A stretch of DNA of 42,500 nucleotides from Tubiluchus corallicola (GCA_030141605.1 JAQGDQ010001242.1:1-42500); one strand, 5' to 3'. Numbered from the stretch's first letter, positions 1-40,780 are shown. Numbers and translations are program-made. Notes: generated from the sequence alone by a model not told the origin.

Positions 1-369
1 GGATCTGGATAGATAGCCCGTTCAGCGGTGGGTGTAGTAGGCATATTTAGAATTCGCGAGAGGGCCACGGTGTCCCGTAACGGACGTCTTCCCGAACCCA
101 ACTCCCGAATTTTTGGAAATTTTGGTCAAACAGTCTGCAGAAGAAACGTTCTAGCGGCGCCTGGTGGGACTATCGAAAGGAGATATACGGCTTTTTAGAA
201 AGAGGAAGAACAGGGCTACACGATGGTGTGGGCTATATTTTAGGACACGTCCACCAAGAGGAGTGACGACGAGTTAATTAGATGTTCTATTTTTGGCAAT
301 TTTCGCTTGGAAAACTGCTGACGCAAAGCCATTGTTCTGACGTCATCCATTAAATTTAGATCAGCATTC
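1..369 (-). repeat. Element X, copy 1 (left arm of inverted repeat)
   Basis: The reverse complement of this stretch matches 1765-2133 almost base for base, including CTAATTAACTCGTCGTCACT and the block around CAGACTGTTTGACC. It starts at or before the window edge, so the full copy is cut off. It is the left arm of a large inverted repeat whose loop carries the GPCR fragment. I do not recognise the element; no transposase or reverse transcriptase motif is visible. Confidence 0.85.
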
Positions 370-796
370 TCAATGTTCTCTTTGTAAAATAAATGTTGTA
401 TTTGTAAGGATGCAAAATGGCTACATATCTCTCGACAGCAATTAAGCATAAGTGCAGTATGCTGCAGTCTACAGCAACTATTGCAACAAAATTTTTAAGG
501 CTTTCACCTAGAACGTTAACACGTCTAACATATATTACAGTGACAAATTCAATTGGCAGTGATATCAGTCCAAATAGCAGATCTGTTACAGCCAGTGATA
601 CGATCAGTGCATTCGTTCTTGTTTGCAACTGCTCATACCTGTAAACTGCAATTAAAACTAGCAAGTTTCCAACAACTGTAATGACGATCAACCATGCTAA
701 GAATGCTGCAACAGTTAGTATAAACCAATCTTTCTCGTAATTCACTTCGTCAGTTGTGTTTCCTATCAGAGTATCATTTTCCGATGGCATTGTCAT
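356..796 (-). pseudogene. Class A (rhodopsin-like) GPCR, truncated after TM3
   Basis: The 146-residue frame starts with an extracellular N-terminus carrying N-glycosylation sequons (NDT at 7-9, NTT at 13-15). TM1 spans about 24-53 with the family GN pair at 43-44. TM2 spans about 62-90 with LAVTD at 68-72, which supplies the conserved Asp. TM3 spans about 102-126 and ends in ERY (122-124), the DRY-equivalent, followed by VAILHP in loop 2. The frame runs into the start of TM4 (TLRMLI) and stops exactly where the inverted element X arm begins, so TM4-7 are missing. A complete family member has about 300 or more residues. It is intronless as far as seen. The subfamily cannot be called. Most likely it is a pseudogene captured or broken by the inverted repeat; a spliced continuation to the left of the window is possible but less likely given the junction stop. 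Confidence 0.8.
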
Positions 797-1764
797 GTGC
801 TGTCATTAAACAGTAACACTAACCATTACTTTTTTAATTAAGTTGAGAAATGCAAATATTTGATGCAACACATCAGAAAGTCTGCACATCTGGTCTACAG
901 TATCACGTCTCTGTTTCTTGCCACATAAGTATGCATTTCATATTATACCCATTCCTAGCAGCTGTCTTTGCGAATAGTTGTCATTAGCAATTATTATTTC
1001 TATTATAAAGCTGTTCATAATTGGTAACAGCAATTTACCATAATTGCCAACATGGCGTTGGGAAATAGGAGACAATATGATAGTCACTGTGGATCACTAT
1101 AATCACACAGTCACTATGAACAATGAACTCTTTATCCATTGTTTGTCTTCTAGTTCACATACCAAGTATAGTGGCAATTGTGGAACGAATTCTACAGATC
1201 AAGAGACAAAAAATAATTGTCATTATAATGCATATTAGGTTTATGAAAGTGCCACTTATATTTGAAATAGGAACAGAAAGCTGCTATAGTAAGCGTTGAG
1301 ATATCCTCATTCCATGGCTCATGATCAACTACAGTTTGCACATGAAAAGATTGGATTCTGCTATTGGTTTTCTTTAGTCATCGATAAGCACGTGCAATAC
1401 AGTTTGCTAGATTAACCGTTTAAACCAGAACTAGAGGACAGTTGTTCCTGCAAACTGTTAGCAACGTAAATTATTAGGTTACGCCATTTTGCAAACCTGC
1501 TTCAGCCAGCAGTACTCACTTTAGCACAAGTCATTGGCTGTTCGTCGACAAAGCAAGTGTTATATAGCCAGTTTTTTTGAAAAACTATGAAATCATTTCC
1601 TGTGAGTCTTTTTCTTTAAATCAAGATAATTTAACAGCTCCATGCAACTTTTTCAGGATTATGTAGACACAGTGTACAAAACTTTGGCTGTTACAGAAGC
1701 ACGTTGTTCAAAAGCAACACAGTCTGTCGATTTTTTATCTTTGTTGACATTTAAGAATCTCCTT
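797..1764. other. Inverted-repeat loop, no gene recognised
   Basis: This is AT-rich sequence upstream of the GPCR start and inside the inverted-repeat loop. It presumably holds the old 5' flank of the receptor gene. I see no further exon or repeat in it. Confidence 0.5.
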
Positions 1765-2394
1765 GAATGCTGATCTAAATTTAATGGATGACGTCAGAAC
1801 AATGGCTTTGCGTCAGCAGTTTTCCAAGCGAAAATTGCCAAAAATAGAACATCTAATTAACTCGTCGTCACTCCTCTTGGTGGACGTGTCCTAAAATATA
1901 GCCCACACCATCGTGTAGCCCTGTTCTTCCTCTTTCTAAAAAGCTGTATATCTCCTTTCGATAGTCCCACCAGGCGCCGCTAGAACGTTTCTTCTGCAGA
2001 CTGTTTGACCAAAATTTCCAAAAATTCGGGAGTTGGGTTCGGGAAGACGTCCGTTACGGGACACCGTGGCCCTCTCGCGAATTCTAAATATGCCTACTAC
2101 ACCCACCGCTGAACGGGCTATCTATCCATACCCAGTACCACCCTCGGCCCATTCCCGTTCTCTACATCTCAGACGTATAACTTTTGCAAAAAACGGCCGA
2201 AAATGGCCATTTTTGGAGGTTTTTTGTCCCCCGTTCGTCTCGGTGGGCCCGATTCGAAAAATAAACCCCCAATGGCACGACACTAGATCGAGACTTTTCG
2301 TTTGATATATAGATCGCCGCAAATGGTCCCGTCGTCCAAGCTGTAGCCCCGAATCTCATATATATAATATACCAGAGAAATTAATATATACGAC
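1765..2394 (+). repeat. Element X, copy 2
   Basis: The first 369 bp are the right arm of the inverted repeat, beginning with GAATGCTGATCTAAATTTAA as in the GPCR junction. The copy then continues to an end in AGAAATTAATATATACGA. It aligns over its whole length with 2537-3140 with scattered substitutions and small indels. Both strands have short open frames that are shared between copies but shifted by indels, so there is no convincing coding signal. Confidence 0.85.
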
Positions 2395-2536
2395 TAACAA
2401 AGGCCCGCAGAACATTTTGCGTATAAATACACTTATAATTAAAAATACGCGAACATCCTACATAGTCCTCATTTATAACTCAAAGCCAGCAATAGCTTTT
2501 ACTGAACTAAAGTGATAAGTTTACAATAGGCAGAGT

Positions 2537-3140
2537 ATAATGGATGAACAGAACAATGGCATTGCGCCAGCAGTCTTCCAAGCAAAACATGCCGGAAATG
2601 GGACGTTCAATCAACCCGTCACAGTTCCTCAGCGGGGAGACGTCCTAAAATACAGCCCACACCATCGCGTAGCCCTCATCTTACTAAAGAGCCGTGTATC
2701 TTCTTCCGAGAGTCCCACCAGGCGCTGCTAGAACGTTTCTTCTGCAGACTGTTTGACCAAAATTTCCAAAAAATCGGGAGTTGGGTTCGGGAAAACGTCC
2801 GTTACGGGACGCCGTGACCCTCTCGCAAATTCTAAATATGCCTATGACACCCACCGTTGAACAGGCTATCTATCCATGGCCGGCACCGCCCCCGGCCCAT
2901 TCCAGTTCTTCAGAAATAAGAGGTATAAGTTTTGCAAAAAACGACCAAAAACGACCATTTTTGGAGGTTTTTCGCCCCCGTTCGTCCCGGTGGGCCCGAT
3001 TCGAAAAATAAACCATCAATGAGACGACACTAGATCGAGACCTTTCGTTTGATGTATAGATCGCCGCAAATGGTGCCGTCGTCGAAGCTGTGGCCTCGAA
3101 TCTTATATATATACACACCAGCAGAATTAATATATACGAT
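2537..3140 (+). repeat. Element X, copy 3 (direct)
   Basis: Direct copy of 1780-2394, starting TAATGGATGAACAG and ending AGAATTAATATATACGAT. Shared landmarks include CGCTAGAACGTTTC-like sequence, TTGGGTTCGGGAA and CACTAGATCGAGAC. The 5' flank differs from copy 2, which places the element start near TAATGGATGA. About 140 bp separate it from copy 2. Confidence 0.85.
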
Positions 3141-3263
3141 TTTGGAATTCACGAATAATGTGCAAGTCTGTATAATTGTATGTAAATTGTTTGTGCTTAA
3201 AAAAAACTTACATTTTTGTCACATTACAATTAAGTTTGTGAAATGAAATTTCATTACTTGCAG

Positions 3264-11086
<7,823 letters not shown>

Positions 11087-11117
11087 CGGGTCCATCTCAT
11101 TAGCTGCTGGCGGATTA

Positions 11118-12424
11118 ATGCCGAAATATGGTACTAGAGTAAAAAATTGGTTTTCCAAGAAAACTCAACGTATCTTTAGTTCGTACGAGCAGTTCCTGCT
11201 AGAACAGCAACTCCTAAGTCAAAGAGTATTTACACTACAGTGTCTACAAGTAGTTCCTTTGACAGATAGTCAATGGCACACAGTAGTGGGCATTATGATC
11301 TGCACATCTAAGCTTTGTTGTTATTATTGTTAGTCGTAATTTTTTTTGCGTAAACGAACTAGCATCATTGCACTATTTTTTAGACCTGTTTTTTTAAATG
11401 TCTTTTCAAGTAGATCATGAGTGTGATTCAGTAATTTATGTAAAGTCACCACAACTCGTGTAACTACACGACTGCATGTTCCTTCGGCGAATTTTATGCA
11501 TTTTAGTATAAACAGTAACTTCTTATTCGAGCGGCATTTGTCCCTTTGTTTGGGAATCTCAGTTTTAACATGGTAGCGAAAAACGTAATGCCTGCTGACA
11601 TCTATTGAGAGAATATAGAAACGATTCAGTCCCACCAAACAGTCATTTTTAGTTCATAAATCAAATCAGGCTGAATTCAGTCTGGTTATTTTTTAATGAT
11701 CATTTGATGTGGTTGAAATGTTTCCACGTTTTTCAACTAGATGTCAGCACTATGTTTGTCACATCATTGGTGATTTTGTTTGCATTATTTTTACCTGTTT
11801 TATGCGTGTGTGTGAATTTAACTTAAAGGAGAACCAGACGATTGTGTAGACATTAGTTCAAAATAAAGTATGCTCTAAAATGTTGAAAAGTACAACAGTT
11901 TATTTAAATAATAATTTAATTGAAATTTAAATTTAAACAGGTTATTAAATTGGTTATTGTGAGCTATTTAACGAATTGATGTCATCCTTGCTAAGTTGCT
12001 ACATTAAGAATTTGACAACTGCATACAGTGTATGTCACGTTCTTTGGCTTTTACGATTGTTTCTTTACTTTTATTTCACAACGATGACATAACTTTTCTC
12101 TTCAGCACGTAAACGCAAAAAAAACTACAGATTTTTGAACTTTTTCGATGATCTGTTTCCATCCTAGGGACGAACTCCAGGCCATGTGTTATCTTCATAG
12201 CAGACCAGAAAGCAAGAGCTGCAAAGCTTTATAAAGAATACATGCTTCTCCGGAGCAGTATATACTCCCTGTACTCTATGCCGGCGTCCGGACAGAAAAC
12301 CGGAAGTGCTCCTGCCAAAAAGAGCATCCGCTCTCGTGTTGGCACACCTGTAATTCTCTCATTAAATCCAGAAAATTGTCAAATCAGAGGTCAAAGAAAA
12401 CCTATTTATCAGGTGAAGCAGTAG
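11118..12424 (+). CDS. Unrecognised gene, at least two exons (incomplete model)
   Basis: Two stretches read like real protein. The first is open from 11085 with a Met at 11118 (MPKYGTRVKNWFSKK, then FSSYEQFLLEQQLLSQRV, to about LTDSQWHT near 11279). The second starts after the acceptor TTTCCATCCTAG at 12168. It reads TNSRPCVIFIADQKARAAKL, KEYMLLRSSIYSLYS, a Gly/Ser/Lys-rich stretch and GTPVILSLNPENCQIRGQRK, and stops at 12422-12424. An AATAAA follows at 12541. The second exon needs phase 1, while plausible donors near 11216-11280 are phase 0. A middle exon or a different first exon is therefore missing from this model. I do not recognise the family. The start lies 31 bp past the AAMP stop on the same strand, so it may overlap the AAMP 3' UTR. 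Confidence 0.5.
11334..12167. other. Intron or intergenic, no clear feature
   Basis: AT-rich. The AATAAA at 11862 is the first clear polyadenylation motif after AAMP. A 102-residue minus-strand open frame (11330-11638) has no supporting splice or family signal. Confidence 0.4.
11862..11867 (+). terminator. Possible AAMP polyadenylation signal AATAAA
   Basis: First AATAAA on the + strand after the AAMP stop, about 775 bp downstream, in an AT-rich context. A shorter 3' UTR using a variant signal cannot be excluded. Confidence 0.35.
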
Positions 12425-12540
12425 CAAGTTTTAAATGCATAGAGATTGAAGTCAAAATTCTGCAGAGAATTTGACTCAAAATTTGTGATACATGCCCTGC
12501 TTGTTTTTGTATGTTTAAAATTTTATGTATCATTTTTGGA

Positions 12541-12546
12541 AATAAA
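12541..12546 (+). terminator. Polyadenylation signal AATAAA of the unrecognised gene
   Basis: Lies 117 bp after the stop at 12422-12424 and is followed by AT- and T-rich sequence, the normal arrangement for an animal 3' end. Confidence 0.55.
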
Positions 12547-12797
12547 AAGTACATCGTTATGTTGATTGTTTACGCTAAATGTGTTTCTTTTTTATAAAAA
12601 TATTGTATCAGTACTCCTAAGGTCGAGCATACTGTGAATTATTTCATTTATCTATATGTTTCATTTTTCATTGAATAAGTTTTTCGTAATTTTTATCAAG
12701 AAACTAAAACATGAGAATGTTTTCACGTGTAGTTTCCAAAAATATTACATTAACTGAAGCGCAAAAAGCTATGAATGTCAGGAAATGATTTTTTGTT

Positions 12798-13042
<245 letters not shown>

Positions 13043-13139
13043 TATGCAACAACTTTACAACTGATAATGTAATAAATTCACGATTGTTATAAAATAAACT
13101 TTGCATTGTTAAATTTTGAAACGAAACATGGCTGAAAGA

Positions 13140-13215
13140 AAATTGTAGGGGTACAGCCTGCATTTGAACCAGGAACTCTTTGTTTACAAGTCGACGCTGT
13201 GACCACTACATTATT
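13140..13215 (-). repeat. tRNA-like relic (tRNA-derived SINE head)
   Basis: On the minus strand there is an A-box-like GTAGTGGTCACAGCG, a loop CTTGTAA (TGT anticodon position), a T-arm CCTGGTTCAAATGCAGG and a B-box-like GGTTCAAATGC. The anticodon stem does not pair, so it is not a functional tRNA. The same CTTGTAA loop is seen in the 19.9-20.6 kb repeats. Confidence 0.5.
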
Positions 13216-13565
13216 GCTGTCGCAAACGGTGATCATGAGAGATGTATATTTAATCTGTGTAATTCATGAGAGATGTATAATGGACGTTTCCCGACAAGTC
13301 ACAAAGAAATGGCATCTATCTTCATGTGTCAACACATTTTATTTACTTGGACATTTATTTATGTATGTATGTATGATCAGTACTAGTAATGTAAGCAATG
13401 ATGGCTCAAAAAAACAAAAGAGAAAATCATTAATCCTATACATAGGAAGAAACAGCTTAAACTTAGCAGAAACACAGATAATAATGCCAGAAAAAGTAAC
13501 AACAGTAAGAACAAAAATTAATAGTTTGTAAGTACTGGGTTAGAGTTACACAAATTGACAAGAGA

Positions 13566-13742
13566 TAACAAACGATATTGTTACAGTGATATTGTTACGG
13601 CATTATTGTTACGACATTATTGCTACTGCGATACTGTTACAGCAACATTGTTACGGCGATATTGTTACTGTGATATTGTTACTGTGATACTGTTACGGCA
13701 AAATTGTTACGGCGATATTGTTATGGTGGTGTTACGGAGATA
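13566..13742 (+). repeat. Irregular ATTGTTAC minisatellite
   Basis: About ten imperfect units of roughly 15-18 bp based on GATATTGTTACGGC / GATACTGTTACAG. Confidence 0.85.
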
Positions 13743-15156
13743 AACAGACAAACACTAGGTAGAATGTTCGCGCATTTTTGATTATAAGTGTATTTATAAG
13801 CAAAATTTTTTGCGGGGCCTTTGCTAGTGACAAATTAATGTTCTAGCAGCCAAAGTTACTTATTTGAATAACCTTATGAGCTTAGGTAGGCAAATTAATA
13901 TTCTAAAGGCTAAAATTGTTTACTGAGTACTGTTATGAGAGCAGGTATTGTATTGGTGCTGAATTAACTTGAAAAAGAACAACACAATAATTCAAAAAAA
14001 TTAATTCAATTCTCGCACAGCCTGTCCACATACACAGTGAGTTGGTCGAACGTGGTGTACTGTCCTTTATTCTGTCTATGTTGCATCTCTTTATTTCTCA
14101 TCAACTATGCCACGTCATGTAGGATCTTCATTATTTTTTCATTTTATTTTTTACAACTTTATTCTTTCTTCTTTTTTTAATCTCCAGAAATGAAAAATGT
14201 TCAAATTATTGTTCAACGATGTTTCAAATTATTATAATATTAATAAAGCCAATATGACTGTGAGCTATGGCGATGTTACAATGTAAGACATGTAATAATC
14301 GTTACGGCTTGCTAAATTTTGTCTAACAACTTTAAAAATTTGATTCTTCTAATTTTTTAAATCCATAGGTCATTTTCGAACATCGCGTATTCAATTATTT
14401 GACTAAATAATGGAAACGTATAATTCCATAATTCATTTCTATTTGTCGAGAAGTTTCTGAAACTTACCGAATTTTTTGAATACAATAACTTCTCATTCAA
14501 CTTAATGTTAACCTTGCTATTGGTTTTACTGCTTCATATTAGCCTGTATTATTCTGGTTTTGCACAGCTGTTAAGTACTATACTATAAAATAAAATTCTG
14601 ACCTTGTACTTGGTCATTTGCTTGCTATCGGTGCTCTTAACCACCTGTCTATTAATATCTTGTAAATTGCTAAAATCTCGTGAAAATCATGATTTTTTTC
14701 TCTTATTGTGTTTGTATTGAACTTAATAGTTTTGTTTGTAAAAGTGAATAAATTTGTTGTTATTATTGTGGTGGCCACATTTTACATGATTTTTGAGTTG
14801 TTTGGTAATGAATATTTTTTATGTTCATGATTAAGTACTGCAGAACAGAAAGACAGACAAATGCAATTATAATCAAAACACTAAAATGTAAGAGTTATGC
14901 ATATTTTACAAACAGAATACAAAGCTCTTTTAATTACAGCAGTTGTTACTAAATAATGTAATATGGTCATTCGGTTTTAACATTCATTTTTTCTGTCTGG
15001 GTATTAAAATTAAAACGAAATTAAAGTTTTCGATACCATCCATCGTATAAAAAGTGTAATTTGTGGGCAAAATACTTGACTTGATTAACAACTGGTAATA
15101 CATTAACTAATTATATACAGTTAACAAAGGCAAAAAAATGACAAAAAATATCAAAT
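13743..15156. other. Intergenic, nothing recognised
   Basis: AT-rich sequence downstream of the minus-strand 120-residue gene; part of it may be that gene's 3' UTR. A minus-strand AATAAA (TTTATT on +) occurs near 14145. No exon or defined repeat is seen. Confidence 0.5.
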
Positions 15157-18738
<3,582 letters not shown>

Positions 18739-18920
18739 CTAAAATAACTTTAAATAACGCGCGAAAGAATTGCGTCTTGTCTCTTTTTTTAGTAGTTCAA
18801 AACTCGCAGTGGTTTTGTTGCTATGAAACATCTCCGGGTTTACAATTATGACGCGAGATCCTAGCGCGTCTCCTGTTTAGGTACCTATAGCAACAAAACA
18901 CGGTGACTGGCGTAGCCCAA
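18739..18920 (-). promoter_or_regulatory. Candidate 5' region with 30-codon uORF
   Basis: CpG is locally enriched (GACGCGAGATCCTAGCGCG, AACGCGCG), unlike the surrounding AT-rich DNA. A 30-codon minus-strand uORF (ATG at 18831) ends in TAG directly abutting the ATG at 18738. This is consistent with a 5' UTR or promoter, but no TATA box or initiator is identified. Confidence 0.35.
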
Positions 18921-19227
18921 AGCCCAAACCCAAAGCCCAAAGTCACACACGCGGCTACAGCATTCTGTAGAAGTTATTCCCCGCACGACCCATGATAAGA
19001 TTCGCACTTTTAATGCAAATTAAACAGCATTGACTTTACCTTAACGTATATATATATATATATATATATTGATCGCACATATATTATTTAATTCTTATTT
19101 TATGAGAAAGCCCAATCCGAGCAAAATGTCAGTTTTCTTTTATTTTTATTTTTGCTAACAACAGGAATGTAAGTCTGTCACGTGTATGTGTTTAACTATA
19201 TGATGATTTTAATGCTTGTGTCCATCT
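18921..19227. other. Intergenic with (AT)n
   Basis: Contains a short (TA)n near 19048-19069. Nothing else is recognised. Confidence 0.5.
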
Positions 19228-19545
19228 GCCTAATGCAGTGGTTCCCAAAGTAGGGGTAAATTACCCCCCGGGGGTAATATGGTTTTGGGGGGGGGGGGTA
19301 ACGGGCACCCCTCTGAAAATTTTTAAAACTTCGCTCGGAATGCATTTTACGTAGTTTTCTTCTTGAAGAGACTGCCTCCGGCAGGCAACACTGTGTCATG
19401 GGGTCCATCATTCCATCATATGTGGCATATACGTGTGTTTACTTTTTGAGTTGGAGAAGTAGTACTAGGTGGGGGGTAATGGACACGACCGGGTTTCCCG
19501 ATTTGGGTAACGGTCCGAGAAAGTTTGCGATACACTGGCCTAATG
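19228..19545 (+). mobile_element. Non-autonomous hAT-type transposon with 8-bp TSD
   Basis: The element at 19236-19537 (302 bp) begins CAGTGGTTCCCAAAG and ends CGATACACTG, an imperfect terminal inverted repeat of the CAGTGGTTCCCAAA class typical of hAT elements. It is flanked by identical 8-bp GCCTAATG at 19228-19235 and 19538-19545, the hAT target-site length. The interior has G and C runs and no transposase. Confidence 0.9.
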
Positions 19546-19936
19546 CAACCAAATGAAGAAATTACAATTAAATATTAAGTGCACAACGTAATTAATGTAA
19601 CCATCCGACATATTTAAAGAGGAACGCAAACTAACTGAAGATCAAATTTCTAATCTCCGGCCGTGGATATTTTAAATACAATAAAAGCAAGAGATTTCTC
19701 TTTTTGTACCTTGACTGAATTAAATGAAATTTCAACGTTTATGATGGAGGATTAATTATATACAAATAATTGTTTGGCACTTTCAAGTACAATTATTTAA
19801 GTTAATAATTGTCATTTCTGTCTGTTTATTGTTTTGTTTTCCGTATTCATGTATGTATTGTAAATATGTAACTAATTATATTTGTAAATATTACTAATGT
19901 ACTGTGTAACTGCGTCGTAGTCATGTTCCTTTATAC
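19546..19936. other. AT-rich flank, possible retroelement tail
   Basis: AT-rich, with TGTACTGTGTAACTGCGTCG near 19898 leading into the tandem tRNA-derived units. No coding signal. Confidence 0.35.
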
Positions 19937-20620
19937 GACTAAGTCTTGTCTTGGTGGTCGAAGTATATTAAGCTTCAATAAAGACTTTTCCTGGTCACCA
20001 CTTGTGACTAGTGTTCGTGGTACTGAACTTGTAATCTAAAGGTTTCTGGTTCAATTCTAATGTTTGCGCATTTGTTATTTTAATGTGCTTTTTATGTTTA
20101 AAAATCAATAATTATATCATGTCATACCATGTTCAGTCTTTTTAATACAAAAGCTGCCCGTAGATGGCGCCAGCATTCGATTAAGTCTTAGAAATTTTGT
20201 CTTGGTGGTTGAGCTATTAAGCTCCAATTAGGACTTTTCCTCGTCACCACTTGTGACTAGTGTTCATGGTACTGAGCTTGTAACCTAAAGGTTCCTGGTT
20301 CAATTCTAATGCCTGCCCATTTGTTATTTTCAGGCATTTTTATGTTTAAAAATCAATAATTATAGGTCATATCCTGTCCAGTCTTTTTATTACAAAAGCT
20401 ATCCGTAGATGGCGCCAGCATGCGACTAAGTCTTAGAAATTTTGTCTTGGTGGTTGAGCTATTAAGCTTCAATTATAACTTTTTCTCGTCACCACTTGTG
20501 TGTCTAGTGTTCATGGTACTGCTCTTGTAATATAAAGGTTCCTGGTTCAATTCTAATGCCTGCCCATTTGTTATTTTTATGCGTTTTTCTGTTTAAAAAT
20601 CAATAATTATATCACGACTA
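19937..20620 (+). repeat. Tandem tRNA-derived repeat, ~245 bp x 3
   Basis: Units begin CGACTAAGTCTTAG near 19937, 20178 and 20422. Each contains TAGTGTTCATGGTACTG (A-box-like), CTTGTAA (TGT loop) and GGTTCCTGGTTCAATTC (B-box-like), followed by a body ending AAAAATCAATAATTAT and TAGATGGCGCCAGCAT. This resembles a tRNA-Thr-derived SINE arranged head to tail. Confidence 0.75.
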
Positions 20621-20888
20621 ACTAATAAAATTATAAATAATTAAGTACATACTCTTCGTTTAATGGAAAATTAGACAGCTATTCCAGAACTACTAATATT
20701 GTTTATTTAAGACTAATTTACATATACAGTATGACAAATAGTTACTGATTATACAATGTTACTGCAAAATAATATTAAACTATTATACTACTACTAATAA
20801 TAATGATTTAATGCTCACAAATAATATTAAACTTTTGATCCTTTCACATAAATTACAACACAAAAATATTCTGGTAAAATTCTTTTAT

Positions 20889-21124
20889 GCAAAGTTAGTA
20901 GATTTCCACGTAAAGATAGCGAGAGCTGGTGTTAGGAAATATGATCTCTCTTCTAACAACGCCATTGAAAATGCTTCGTAGGTTCATAGTGAAGATTTCC
21001 ACTCTTGCAAAGTTAGTAGATTTCCACGTAAACATGGCGAGAACTGGTGTTAGGAAATATGCTCTCTCTTCTAGCAACGCCATTGAAAATGCTTCGTAAG
21101 TTCATAGTGGCTGTCCTAAATTGA
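20889..21124 (+). repeat. 118-bp direct duplication, 2 copies
   Basis: GCAAAGTTAGTAGATTTCC starts at 20889 and 21007. The copies share GGTGTTAGGAAATATG and CAACGCCATTGAAAATGC. A partial third start (CACTCTTGCAGATG) follows near 21131. Short minus-strand frames mirror the duplication; no function is inferred. Confidence 0.85.
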
Positions 21125-21360
21125 AGATGTCCACTCTTGCAGATGTGAATAACCACAAATTGGAAGTGGTGCTGACACACGTAAAAGATGTCCATATTTT
21201 GCTGGATTGCTGCTGTATTTATCTGTCTTGAGAACATATTTCTTTTATTTTAGAATCTAGTCTGGCAAATATCAGTACAGGACGGATGATGATGATGATG
21301 ATGATGATGAATCATAATTAAAAAAGCCAGTAACTAACTTGGCTCAGAAAAAAACTTTCA

Positions 21361-21720
21361 AATAAGCCCTTTTGCAGTTTGAACGATTGATGATGATCGT
21401 GAAAAGGTCAAAGGTTAAGTGTACCAGACAACGCATTTGTGTACACTTGACAACGCCTCGCAGCCCATGCTATTGTAATAGTAACAGTTTTAACAGCTAG
21501 CTAGAACCTTACCTAGTTAATTTTTTCTTGTTTCCAAACAAAATCCTGCTAATAAATCAACCTACACACAGATTAATGCATAATTAAGTAAAGTCCACGT
21601 AAAGCAACTGATGCAGCAGACGGCATTGCTTTACCGACATCTCACGTGACGGTTGTAATTGAGATGTGCTGCTGTGGTATAATTAACCTTTGACCTAGAG
21701 CAACTGCGCGTGCGCACAAC
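21361..21720 (+). mobile_element. MITE family B, copy 1 (right end lost)
   Basis: Starts AATAAGCCCTTTTGCAG and contains GATGATGATCGTGAAAAGGT, TGTGTACACTTGACAACGCC and TGCGCGTGCGCACAAC. It matches copy 2 throughout but lacks the right terminal repeat. It lies about 180 bp downstream of the CD225 terminal exon. Confidence 0.8.
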
Positions 21721-21898
21721 GGTCAGGATAACGTTTGAACTTGACATTGTGACGTTGCTCGTTTGTGTAAATGACGTCACTGCTTACCAGTCGCAGGCAA
21801 CCAAACTTATCAGAAACCTAACTAAAGATGGCTGATGTTAGAACTCAATCTCTTTCTTCGCTCCTCAAAAGTAACCAACTTAGAAAAATTACTAATTA

Positions 21899-39398
<17,500 letters not shown>

Positions 39399-40266
39399 GC
39401 TGATCTATCAAAAGCACTGACGTGTGATACGAGACAATGCTAGCATCTTACCACACAACACAAATGGCCTAGAGACATGTGCGACCACGTCGGATTTAGT
39501 TCTGGTAGTAAATTACGACGTCGAACCCGTGTTGTCTACGCTTGGACAGGTAACCAGCGTAACTCTTGTCAGTCGTAATTTACCGATTGCACTCACAGAA
39601 CACTTTTGAAGGTGAACGGTTTAAATTTGCACCCAGCGTCTGCACAAACACGCACACGCGCACTGCTCACAAAATTAGCTTGATGGGTTACCACCGCGCA
39701 GTTTGGTGATGACTTTCCGCTGTCTCTCTGCCCAGAACTGGGGCACCTACCCGTCTTCTCGCATCATCAACTATCAGTCGAAGAAGTGGACTGTTGCAAG
39801 CATCTCAAGGAGATTTGCGTTAGCTTGGGGCTACAGGCGTCCCACAATTCTAATCAACTATCACAGCAGCGCGGATCCAGTCTATTCGCTACCATTACCA
39901 TCAAATACTTCACAAATCAAATCATAAACTAAAAATGTGCGGATTTGTTTGAGAAACGACAGGCGTCGATTTTGTTCATCGAACTTGCACCACAATTTTT
40001 GCGATCTTTATTTCAAGATATCGAAGCTTGAGATGTTACTGCACACCCCTTATTATAGCCGCCTCGGAACAAAACTTACATTGTGTCAGAGATTGCCATG
40101 AGTACATACATTTCTGAAGTCAAATTAGGTTGTCAGCAAGGATAGGTGTATCCCACTAGGCAAAGAAAAAAAATTGCAGTCAGAGAAAAAACAGAATTAC
40201 ACTTAATAATTATTGATTTTTACATAATTTATGCAAAAATGAAGTGAGAAAAATAAAAGATAGTAC
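39399..40266. other. Upstream of the CD225 gene, no confirmed exon
   Basis: Should contain the 5' UTR and promoter of the minus-strand CD225 gene. A CpG-bearing patch (GCACACGCGCACTGC) lies at 39652-39666. A 74-codon plus-strand frame at 39703-39927 has no supporting splice or family evidence. Confidence 0.4.

Positions 40267-40780
<514 letters not shown>

Noticed and set aside
2033-2322. Short frames on both strands of element X shared between copies
   Set aside because: Indels between copies break the frames and no known protein motif is present.
11330-11638. 102-codon minus-strand frame
   Set aside because: No recognisable domain, splice context or repeat support; length is within chance for AT-rich DNA over six frames.
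13140-13215. Functional tRNA-Thr gene
   Set aside because: The anticodon stem does not pair and the T stem has a mismatch; a SINE-type relic is more likely.
39703-39927. 74-codon plus-strand frame upstream of the CD225 gene
   Set aside because: Composition is plausible but there is no family, splice or polyadenylation support; it lies where the CD225 5' UTR is expected on the other strand.
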